Shown: piece by piece, positions 15,585-22,640 of the stretch
How positions within the stretch are numbered: position 1 is the first letter of the stretch
Layout: every line of letters starts with the position of its first letter
From: CAG-791 sp045546175
Lineage (GTDB): Bacteria; Bacillota; Clostridia; Lachnospirales; Lachnospiraceae
NCBI GenBank assembly: GCA_045546175.1
Contig: JAZQCI010000062.1
Coordinates: 1-47,866 of the forward strand
Direction: 5' to 3'
Length of the DNA: 47,866 bases
Translations under genes and position numbers: made by a program
Notes under the pieces: generated by a model
Told to the model about the DNA's origin: nothing
Seen by the model: the letters and a program-made list of their open reading frames with translations, nothing else
Databases searched by the model: none

Positions 15585-16187
15585 TTACCCCCTTCCCAGG
15601 AGCTCGTCCAATGTACTGCCGTAAGGAGGAAGGAATTCCTCCACAAAAACCTTCACCTCCGGAAGCTCCCAGGCCAGTTCATCCACAGCCTTCTGTGTGG
15701 ATTTCTGCGCGGTCCTGAATTCGCCGTTTCCGGCTCCCGTCTCCTCCATGCACTTAATCAGGGCGGAGATCTTGTCCGCCGCCTTGACCAGCCGGCGCAT
15801 GTAGTGCTCCTCTTCTGCCTGCGCCTCTCCGAAGATCTCGGCGTAAACTGCCCGCATATCCTCCGGGAGCTGCCGCATTAGCCTCATCTCCGCGACATGC
15901 TCCACCTCCTTGTAGGCGTCCCTGATATCCCTGTTAAAGTACTTGACCGGCGTCGGCATGTCGCCGGTTATGATCTCCGACGCGTCGTGATAGAGTCCGA
16001 TCAACGCCGCCCGGTCCGCATTCAGTGACCGCCCGAACCTGACGTTCCCGATCACACACAACGCGTGCGCGATCATCGCGACGTCCAGCGCGTGCTCGCT
16101 GAGCGTCTCCGTCCTGGCGTTTCGCATCAGCGCCCAGCGGTCTATATATTTCATCCTCGACAGTGTGGCAAAAAAGTTATAGGTCAT
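15585..16187 (-). CDS. yfbR: YfbR-type 5'-deoxynucleotidase (HD domain)
   Basis: The chosen start, ATG at 16187, has AAGGAAG seven bases upstream and gives 200 residues, the usual YfbR length. The start MTYNFFATLSRMKYIDRWAL aligns with YfbR proteins, including Arg17 and Trp19. HD-domain metal ligands are seen at SEH (His32), HDASEIITGDMPTP (His67, Asp68) and AADKISALIKC. YfbR removes phosphate from deoxynucleoside 5'-monophosphates. An earlier in-frame ATG at 16223 lacks a ribosome binding site. Divergent from the lactonase gene at 16308. Confidence 0.9.
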   Translation of the reverse strand: MTYNFFATLSRMKYIDRWALMRNARTETLSEHALDVAMIAHALCVIGNVRFGRSLNADRAALIGLYHDASEIITGDMPTPVKYFNRDIRDAYKEVEHVAEMRLMRQLPEDMRAVYAEIFGEAQAEEEHYMRRLVKAADKISALIKCMEETGAGNGEFRTAQKSTQKAVDELAWELPEVKVFVEEFLPPYGSTLDELLGRG

Positions 16188-16307
16188 ACGTTTCTTCCTT
16201 ACTCCGTCCCGTATTCGCGTCATAAGACAATTTTGTGGTCTTTAGTATAACACCGACCCGCGTCCGGATGCTATCATAAGTATTACAGATTAATAAGGAG
16301 ATTACCT

Positions 16308-17486
16308 ATGAGCACTTATTCCTTCTATATCGGCACTCATGCCCCTGCTTCAAAGACCTGCATCTATCGCTGCGAAGCTGACTTCGAAAACCTCACGTTT
16401 TCCACTCTCTACACGATGCAAGGTATCCCGGATCCCACTTATCTGGCGGGCCCCGCAAATGACGTTTTATACGCCTTGGGCAAGACTCCGGAGGGAGGGG
16501 CCGTATATGCGCTCCGGCAGGAATCCGGGGCTGATTGTACGGACGGAGCAGGCTCCGGTTCCAATTCCGGCCTCGGTGCCGAATCGGACTGCCGCAGCGC
16601 TCTGACCATTATGAACAGCCTTCCGAGCGCCGGCCAGGGTCCCTGCCACATCAGTCTGGACCCGCGCGGCGAATACCTTCTCTGCGCCAACTACGGAAGC
16701 GGAAGTGCTGCCTTGTTTGCGCTTGGCCGCGACGGGAGCCTGCAGGCACTCAGCGATTTTCGCCGGTACAGCGGCGTCGGATATGATGCTTCCGACCGCC
16801 AGAAAGGACCTCACGCTCATTTTTCGTCCTTCCACAGCGAGCGAAATGAAGTGCTCGTCTGCGACCTGGGACTCGACACGGTCTACGTCTATGAGCTCGA
16901 CAGAGCCGGCGGGAAGCTTCTGGACACAGACCGCAGCATCCGTCTTCCGGACGGAGCCGGTCCCAGACATCTCGCCTTCCACGGCGGCCACCCCGGAATG
17001 CTGTTCGTGATCGCGGAAATGGCCAATACGATCTTTGCATACCGCTTTGACGAAGCCGGCCGTCAATACCTTTTGGTGCAGTCCGTCTCTGCCGTGCCCT
17101 CAGGCCCTGACAGCGGCGAAGTCACTCCCTCCGACCGGAAACTGATGCTCCCTCCTACCGCCGACAACGGAAGTATCGGCTGCGCGATCCGCTTTTCTTC
17201 GGACGGGAAATACCTCTTTGTATCGAGCAGACTGGGATATCAGAGCATTTCCGCATTCCGCCTCGGCCATGACGGGCAGCTTCGCTTCTGCAGCCGCTGC
17301 CTCTGCGGCGGCATTACGCCCAGAGACTTTAACGTATTTGAAGGAGACGGGCTCGACTATATCCTGGTCGCCAACCAGGACTCCGACCTGATCACTGCCT
17401 TGCGTTTTGACAGGGAGACAGAGGTTCTTACGCTTCTGGATATGAAGATGCCGGCGAACAAGCCTACCTGCATTTTACCGGTATGA
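16308..17486 (+). CDS. lactonase-family beta-propeller protein (6-phosphogluconolactonase-like)
   Basis: The 392-residue protein matches the YkgB/Pgl seven-bladed propeller family (PF10282). It shows YIGTHAPASKTCIYRC at the start, GQGPCHISLDPRGEYLLCANYGSG, KGPHAHFSSFHSERNEVLVCDLGLD, GPRHLAFH, and IRFSSDGKYLFVSSRLG near the end. The histidines and acidic residues of the central channel, HISLD, HAHF and RHLAF, are kept. Probable reaction: hydrolysis of a sugar lactone such as 6-phosphogluconolactone; the substrate cannot be told from sequence. A short insertion (residues 78-100, Gly/Ser/Ala-rich) is atypical. AAGGAG lies 8 bases upstream of the ATG. Confidence 0.88.
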   Translation: MSTYSFYIGTHAPASKTCIYRCEADFENLTFSTLYTMQGIPDPTYLAGPANDVLYALGKTPEGGAVYALRQESGADCTDGAGSGSNSGLGAESDCRSALTIMNSLPSAGQGPCHISLDPRGEYLLCANYGSGSAALFALGRDGSLQALSDFRRYSGVGYDASDRQKGPHAHFSSFHSERNEVLVCDLGLDTVYVYELDRAGGKLLDTDRSIRLPDGAGPRHLAFHGGHPGMLFVIAEMANTIFAYRFDEAGRQYLLVQSVSAVPSGPDSGEVTPSDRKLMLPPTADNGSIGCAIRFSSDGKYLFVSSRLGYQSISAFRLGHDGQLRFCSRCLCGGITPRDFNVFEGDGLDYILVANQDSDLITALRFDRETEVLTLLDMKMPANKPTCILPV

Positions 17487-17487
17487 G

Positions 17488-17527
17488 AAAAGAGGGGCCC
17501 GCCGCACGGCGCGCCCCTCTCTCTTTC
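17488..17527. terminator. terminator between convergent lactonase and K+ channel genes
   Basis: AGAGGGGC at 17491-17498 pairs with GCCCCTCT at 17513-17520, with a further GCCG/CGGC stem inside. CTCTTTC follows on the plus strand. Confidence 0.6.
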
Positions 17528-17534
17528 AGCTTCC

Positions 17535-18734
17535 CTATTCTCTCTTCGCAATCTTCTTGTACATATAGACCTTGTCCCCGGCCTTCAGGACCAGCGACCC
17601 GTAGGGCACGATCATTTGATCGGCGCGCCTGACCAGGACGATATAGGACTGCCTCGAGATATCTAGTTCTTTGACAGCAAACCCGTTCCAGTTGTGATTT
17701 TCTTCCACCGCGATCTCCTTGAGCTCCATGGCGTCCATGCCGCGCAGCGGCTCGGCTCCGATGACCAGGATGTCGTCAGCTTCCAGAACGACGTCTTTGT
17801 GCGGTACGATCGACTCGTGGTCCCTTATGACGATCGCGGCGATCATCCCCGCAGGGAGCGCCAGATCGCCGATCCTTTTCCCGGTCCAGACGTCACCGGG
17901 GGCGATCCGGATCCTGAGGAAGCTGAGCTCCTCGTCATTTTTGTATTCCCCCAGGAGCTTGAACTGCGTGTACTGCTCAACAAATCCGGCACTGATGATA
18001 CCGGTAGGGATCGCCACCATTCCTACGCCCAGAAAAGTGATGATAATACTGAAAAATTTCCCCGCCGGCGTGATCGGATAGATGTCGCCGTACCCAACCG
18101 TCAGCAGCGTCGACGCCGCCCACCAGATGCCGGAGAAAGCGTTGGCGAACACCTTAGGCTGCGCCTCGTGCTCCAGGCTGTACATGCACAAACTCGAGCC
18201 CAGCATCAGGAGCGATATGATAAAGACCGAAGACAGGAGCTGCTGCTTTTTGCTCTTGATAACTTCCGCAATGACATTGAGCGAGTCGTAGTAAGCGTTG
18301 ATCCGGAACAGCCTCAGGATCCTGACCACGCGGAACATTCGGAAGACTGCGACGCCCGTCGGGAAGAACACCGGCAGATAATAGGGCAAAAAAGAGAACA
18401 GATCCACAAGTCCCGCAAACGATTTACAGTATTTGAGCCGGGCGACCCAGTTGGGCTCCCCCGGGTACAGTTCCGGCGCCGTCAGTATGCGCAGCACATA
18501 ATCTACGGCAAAAAAGAGCACCGTAATATGCTCAATGCCGTTAAAGATATTGCCGTAAACCGCAGTCAGGTTATCAAAGGTAGACATTACGGCGACCGCC
18601 AGGTTCGCGATCACAGCTCCTGTGCTGATCACGTCGTAAGCCTGATTGATCGGCTCGTCGACCACACCGACCGAGACCATTCTGAAGAGTTGGGCCCGAA
18701 GAGAGGGCCAGGCACTTTTTGTCTGATTATTCAT
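17535..18734 (-). CDS. six-helix voltage-gated K+ channel with tandem RCK-C (TrkA-C) domains
   Basis: From the ATG at 18734 (an upstream in-frame ATG at 18767 has a poorer context) the protein has 399 residues. It has six membrane segments, an S4 with arginines every third residue (FRMFRVVRILRLFRI, about 131-145), and a pore with the selectivity filter TVGYGD near 212-217. After the last helix come two TrkA-C-like modules. The first has GDVWTGKRIGDLALPAG, the second ELDISRQSYIVLVRRAD and GDKVYMY. Each ends with the typical DDILVIG or GDKVYMY strand. No TrkA-N Rossmann domain is present, which is uncommon and hints at gating by ligand binding to the RCK-C pair. Divergent from the histidine phosphatase. 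Confidence 0.88.
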   Translation of the reverse strand: MNNQTKSAWPSLRAQLFRMVSVGVVDEPINQAYDVISTGAVIANLAVAVMSTFDNLTAVYGNIFNGIEHITVLFFAVDYVLRILTAPELYPGEPNWVARLKYCKSFAGLVDLFSFLPYYLPVFFPTGVAVFRMFRVVRILRLFRINAYYDSLNVIAEVIKSKKQQLLSSVFIISLLMLGSSLCMYSLEHEAQPKVFANAFSGIWWAASTLLTVGYGDIYPITPAGKFFSIIITFLGVGMVAIPTGIISAGFVEQYTQFKLLGEYKNDEELSFLRIRIAPGDVWTGKRIGDLALPAGMIAAIVIRDHESIVPHKDVVLEADDILVIGAEPLRGMDAMELKEIAVEENHNWNGFAVKELDISRQSYIVLVRRADQMIVPYGSLVLKAGDKVYMYKKIAKRE

Positions 18735-18873
18735 TTGCCTGCTTCCTGCTTCGTGTTGTAAGTGCAATTTGTCCTTGTATCAAGTAAAATAAATGCAAAT
18801 ATATTATTACATAAATAATGCATTCCTACAAAGAGCAAATGCATGCCGCCTTCCGGCGGCAGAACGGAGATTT

Positions 18874-19698
18874 ATGAGATTACTTTTTATAAGGCATGGT
18901 GACCCTGACTATGCAAATGACTGCCTGAACGCGATCGGCCTGAGTGAGGCCAAGGCGCTTTCTATGCTTTTCCCGCAGCTCGGACTGGGCACCTGCTACT
19001 CCTCCCCTCTGGGCCGGGCGCAGGAAACTGCCGCCATCGCGCTGGGCCGGGCTGTGGAGGGCGCGCACGGCGTCGCGGCCGCCGCCGATTGCGGCGACAT
19101 TCTCACCACCCTCGACTGGCTGCGCGAATTTCCGGCGCTGGTAGATGTAAACGACACGCCGCTCTTGCATGACGCGTACTATCAGAACCTGCTTCCCGAC
19201 GGAACCTGCAAGCCCAGGATCGTCTGGGATATGTACCCCTCCTACTATATGGAACACGAGGCCTACTCGGACTATGACGACTGGCGCACCACATTGGTCG
19301 CCCACTGCTCCAACATGATTACCGTCTACGAATATGTCACTTCTTCCTTCGACGCGCTTTTGGCCGAGCACGGCTACGTTCGCGAAGGCCGGCATTACCG
19401 CGTGGAAGGAGAGAGCACAGAGACGCTGACATTCTTCTGCCATTTCGGAATCACCTGCGTCCTTCTCTCTCACCTGTGGAACGTCTCTCCCTTTGTGCCG
19501 CTGCAGTCTTTCTGCATGCCCACCTCTTCCGTCACAGAGTTGTTCACGGAGGAACGCCAGAAAGGCTACGCGAATTTCCGCGCGACGAGGATCGGCGACA
19601 CATCGCACCTGACCATGGCAGGACTGCGGACGCAGCGCCTGCCCCACTCCGCCCTGTTCACGGAAGTTTACAGTGACTTCTCGCAGAGACATGACTGA
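18874..19698 (+). CDS. histidine phosphatase family protein
   Basis: The ATG at 18874 has GGAG five bases upstream and begins directly with the catalytic MRLLFIRHGDPDY, so the longer in-frame extension from 18793 is not used. The 274-residue protein contains YSSPLGRAQETA and TFFCHFGITCVLL, giving the RHG and second-histidine motifs of the phosphoglycerate-mutase-like superfamily. Residues 95-190 form an enlarged cap (LDWLREFPALVD, YYMEHEAYSDYDDW) larger than in cofactor-dependent mutases. It probably dephosphorylates a small metabolite. Its upstream region has a GCCGCC-ttcc-GGCGGC hairpin. Confidence 0.85.
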   Translation: MRLLFIRHGDPDYANDCLNAIGLSEAKALSMLFPQLGLGTCYSSPLGRAQETAAIALGRAVEGAHGVAAAADCGDILTTLDWLREFPALVDVNDTPLLHDAYYQNLLPDGTCKPRIVWDMYPSYYMEHEAYSDYDDWRTTLVAHCSNMITVYEYVTSSFDALLAEHGYVREGRHYRVEGESTETLTFFCHFGITCVLLSHLWNVSPFVPLQSFCMPTSSVTELFTEERQKGYANFRATRIGDTSHLTMAGLRTQRLPHSALFTEVYSDFSQRHD

Positions 19699-19784
19699 GG
19701 TGCCGAGACCACATTGGTCCCAAAAGTGGACAAGCCGTATTCGTTAGGCCTAAAACATCACTGCCGCAAGGCGCACACAAACTA

Positions 19785-19814
19785 AGTGCCGCCGGAGTTC
19801 CCTCCGGCGGCACT
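19785..19814. terminator. terminator between histidine phosphatase and DUF4349 genes
   Basis: A perfect 13-base stem (AGTGCCGCCGGAG with its complement) and a TTCC loop separate convergent genes. TTAGTTTG follows on the minus strand, making it mainly a minus-strand terminator. Confidence 0.65.
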
Positions 19815-19833
19815 GTTGCTGCATAATTACATA

Positions 19834-21069
19834 TTATTTCTTATCTGAACCACCTTTGGAATCCCCGGCAGGCGCCTCAGCCTCCGGCTTCGCCTGTCCC
19901 TGCGCCGCCCCAGCCTCCGGCTGGCCGGTGCCATTCTGCTCCGGCGGCCCGGCAGGTGCGCCCGTCTGCGCCGCCCCGGCCTGCTTTCTCACAAAAAGCT
20001 TCCCGCGCTTTGCATCCTTCGCCGCCTGCTTTCTGGCCTTGGCCTCCGCCTTTTCGCGCGCCTTGGCGCTCATCATCTTCGCGTACTCGGGATCCGACAT
20101 CATCGCGATCCTTCTGGCCCTGTCCTTGGCAGATGCCCTGATGATCAGGACGACCACTGCCGCCAGAATGATCAGGAACGGGAAGTACCTCACGACAAAC
20201 AGGATGACTCCCTTGCAGAAATCCGTGAAACTCTCGATCGCGTCTTCAAAAGCATATTTGATCTCTTCGCCGAAAGGCGTCTGCACCACTTCTTCCGTGT
20301 AGCGCTTAACTTCTTCCAGCTCGATGTAGATCGTGGAGAACTGCACGTCCTTGTCCATAGCCGACAGGTCGGTCTTGTAGGCGTTGAGCTGCCGCTCCAC
20401 TTCCGACAGCCTCTGCTCCACGAGGATCATCTCGTCGATGGTCTCCGCCTTGTCCATCATCGCCAGGAGTCTTTCCTGCTCCTTTTCCAGAGCTTTCTTG
20501 TAGGTTTCCTTGTTCGCGTAGACCTGGCTGATATTCTCTGCGCTCACCGAGCGGCTCATGACTTTGCCGTCTCCGCCCAGAGAATCCATGAACTCCTCAA
20601 TTTTTTCGGAAGGAATCCTTGCGGTAATGCTCAGATACCGCCTGCTGCCGGAACCGGAATTTCTGTACCAGTCGTAATTGTTGTCGCTCTCGCTCTCCGA
20701 CTCCGAAAAGCCCCCGGCCGCTTTGATCTTAGCCCTGATGGCAGCGGCAGACTTCTCGTACTCCAGCGTCTGCATCTGCATCCTTCCGGTGTAGACGATC
20801 TTCTGGCCGTCCTGCTGCCGCAGCGCCGACTCACTTGTCCCCGCGTCGCCCGGCTCGCCCGCTTTTCCCGCTTCTGCCGCGTAGTCTGCATTTTCCGCGT
20901 CTGTCTCTGCCACAGCTTCCTCGCTGGCATAGTTGCTATAAGAGCCGCTGGTCGTCTCCTCCTTATAGGAACCGGACGCCGGAACGCTGCCACTCGAAGA
21001 CGCGCCGCAGCCGCTCAGACAAAGTGCCGTCGCCAAAACAGCAATAACCGTCAGTTTTCTCTTTTTCAT
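19834..21069 (-). CDS. DUF4349-domain membrane lipoprotein
   Basis: The 411-residue protein has a lipobox (LSGC, Cys21), a Ser/Ala/Glu-rich linker and a DUF4349 domain. That domain includes IVYTGRMQMQTLEYEKSA, ARIPSEKIEEFMDSLG, GKVMSRSVSAENISQVY and a coiled coil around residues 195-245 (LVEQRLSEVERQLN). A membrane helix at about 290-312 precedes a Lys/Ala-rich cytoplasmic segment and a Pro/Gly/Glu tail. DUF4349 proteins commonly sit in sigma-factor operons and are thought to work at the envelope; their biochemical role is unknown. It is the last gene of a three-gene unit, 13 bases after the anti-sigma-like gene. Confidence 0.88.
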   Translation of the reverse strand: MKKRKLTVIAVLATALCLSGCGASSSGSVPASGSYKEETTSGSYSNYASEEAVAETDAENADYAAEAGKAGEPGDAGTSESALRQQDGQKIVYTGRMQMQTLEYEKSAAAIRAKIKAAGGFSESESESDNNYDWYRNSGSGSRRYLSITARIPSEKIEEFMDSLGGDGKVMSRSVSAENISQVYANKETYKKALEKEQERLLAMMDKAETIDEMILVEQRLSEVERQLNAYKTDLSAMDKDVQFSTIYIELEEVKRYTEEVVQTPFGEEIKYAFEDAIESFTDFCKGVILFVVRYFPFLIILAAVVVLIIRASAKDRARRIAMMSDPEYAKMMSAKAREKAEAKARKQAAKDAKRGKLFVRKQAGAAQTGAPAGPPEQNGTGQPEAGAAQGQAKPEAEAPAGDSKGGSDKK

Positions 21070-21082
21070 CCTTGTCCTCCCT

Positions 21083-21919
21083 TCAGCGGAAGAGGGTCAT
21101 CACGTCCTCATAATCCGCCTGTGAAATCCTCATCACTACTCCGGGATAATTGTCCATGCTCACATAAGTATTCTCATAGAAAGTGATCGTATCTACTTTG
21201 CCGTTTTCCTTGGTCAGAAAGACGTAGTAAACAGGATCTCCTGTTTTAGCCATCAGAGAAGGAACGGGCTTTCCGTTATTAAACGCCCTTGCCAGAATCT
21301 CTTCGCCCTCCGGCGTGTACTCCGGAACTGTAGTGCTCTTTCCGTCAGCCTGATCCTCCGCCGAGATATACTCGAGAGAGACGTAGTCGCCCTTTTTGTC
21401 GCCCATGAGATCAACGGCTTGCTTTTCGCCGTCCGGCGAACCGGCGTCTGCGGCAATATCCCCTGAAGCTTTCGTTCCGGAATCAGCGTCGGTTTCCGCC
21501 GCGCTCTGCGCCTCTTTCACGCTTCGCGTCTCTCCGGATACATCCGCTCCTTCGGTCTCACCGGCCGCCTCATTTTTCCGGGTTTCCTCCTGCATGGCTG
21601 CGCCGGCTTCCGCCTCCCGATCGGCGTCCTCCGCGGCAGCCGCCTCACTCATTAAATCGTTCTCTTCCTGCACGCTGTCCGCCTCCTGCGAAACCAGCTG
21701 GCTGCCCTTTGTGCTGTTCGTGCCTCGTGTCCCTATAAAATCTCTCGCCATGAGCAGCATGAAAACAGCTGCTGCCGTAGAGAGCGCGATGACCGTAAAC
21801 CGATATAAACTGCTTTGCCCGCGCTTCCTCCTCGTTCCGGAGCGCACTCTCCGATCACTTCTTGCGATCAGCTCCTCGTCGAGTTCCCCCATCGCTTCGA
21901 ACAGATCCTCCGCCTTCAT
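21083..21919 (-). CDS. putative anti-sigma factor, single-pass membrane protein
   Basis: The ATG at 21919 overlaps the TGA of the sigma gene (ATGA), fixing the start and implying coupled translation. The product has 278 residues. It has a short acidic cytoplasmic N-terminus (MKAEDLFEAMGELDEELI) of the kind found in Lachnospiraceae anti-sigma proteins, a basic stretch RRKRGQ, one membrane helix at about 42-62, and a long Glu/Ala-rich linker. A C-terminal extracellular domain includes DPVYYVFLTKENGKVDTITFYEN. It presumably holds the neighbouring ECF sigma factor inactive until an envelope signal arrives. No zinc-binding anti-sigma motif is present, so the role rests on context. Confidence 0.7.
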   Translation of the reverse strand: MKAEDLFEAMGELDEELIARSDRRVRSGTRRKRGQSSLYRFTVIALSTAAAVFMLLMARDFIGTRGTNSTKGSQLVSQEADSVQEENDLMSEAAAAEDADREAEAGAAMQEETRKNEAAGETEGADVSGETRSVKEAQSAAETDADSGTKASGDIAADAGSPDGEKQAVDLMGDKKGDYVSLEYISAEDQADGKSTTVPEYTPEGEEILARAFNNGKPVPSLMAKTGDPVYYVFLTKENGKVDTITFYENTYVSMDNYPGVVMRISQADYEDVMTLFR

Positions 21920-22482
21920 TCTATAAATCCCCCCTCTGTAAGATACTTGCGAAGCTTCTTTCTCGTCCTGCTCAGGATCACGGTGACGTTGTTCTCCGTC
22001 ATCTGATACCTCTTCGCGACGTCGGAAATCTCCTCGGCAAAAAAGTACCTCCTGACAAACAGATCTCCCTCCCTCTCGGGCAGATCCCCGACAAACCGGT
22101 TGATCGCTTCTTTCAGTTCCGAAGCCGCATAAAGCGCCTCTCCGTTCCACTTTCCGGACAGGTCCGCGCACTCCGCGAGCTCATCGAGCACAGCTTCCAT
22201 TGCTCCGCCGCCGCGCTTGGAGGCAGACCTTGCCCTGTACCGGTCAAAAGCCAGATTTCTCGCTATTTTGGCCAGAAAAGCGCGCAGAACAGACGGTCTT
22301 TGCGGCGGCATTGATTTCCACGCGCGAAGCCACGTGTCGTTTACGCACTCCCGGGAGTCCTCGTGGTCGCCCAGTACATTGTACGCAACTGTATGACAAT
22401 ATTTCCCATATTTGTGATCCGTCTCTTCGATGGCGCGTTCGTCCCTCTTCCAGTACAGATCGATGATTTCGGTATCTTCCAT
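21916..22482 (-). CDS. ECF-type RNA polymerase sigma factor
   Basis: The ATG at 22482 with AAGGGA upstream gives 188 residues; the longer open frame would start with TTG. Region 2 is visible as DHKYGKYCHTVAYNVLGDHEDSRE followed by CVNDTWLRAW, and region 4 as LPEREGDLFVRRYFFAEEISDVAKRYQMTENNVTVILSRTRKKLRKYL. The latter gives a full helix-turn-helix for the -35 element. It heads an operon with its presumed anti-sigma factor (4-base overlap) and a DUF4349 lipoprotein, a layout typical for envelope-stress sensing in Clostridia. Self-regulation is likely, but no matching promoter was picked out. Confidence 0.92.
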   Translation of the reverse strand: MEDTEIIDLYWKRDERAIEETDHKYGKYCHTVAYNVLGDHEDSRECVNDTWLRAWKSMPPQRPSVLRAFLAKIARNLAFDRYRARSASKRGGGAMEAVLDELAECADLSGKWNGEALYAASELKEAINRFVGDLPEREGDLFVRRYFFAEEISDVAKRYQMTENNVTVILSRTRKKLRKYLTEGGFIE

Positions 22483-22580
22483 GGATTTTCCCTTTTGCAA
22501 GCGGCATGAATAAGCCGCTTATACTCTTAATGACGGTCCTGATCGGAGAACCTTACACGGTTTTTGCTCTTTATTGGGAT

Positions 22581-22609
22581 AAAGCTGCGCACGCTGCTGC
22601 GAGCGCAGC
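22581..22609 (-). terminator. weak terminator after the adenosine-deaminase-like gene
   Basis: GCTGCGC at 22584-22590 pairs with GCGCAGC at 22603-22609 and is followed on the minus strand by TTTATCCC. The rest of 22483-22640 holds no gene. Confidence 0.35.
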
Positions 22610-22640
22610 AAACCTTGCCCCTTGCCTCATTTTTCGCTCC

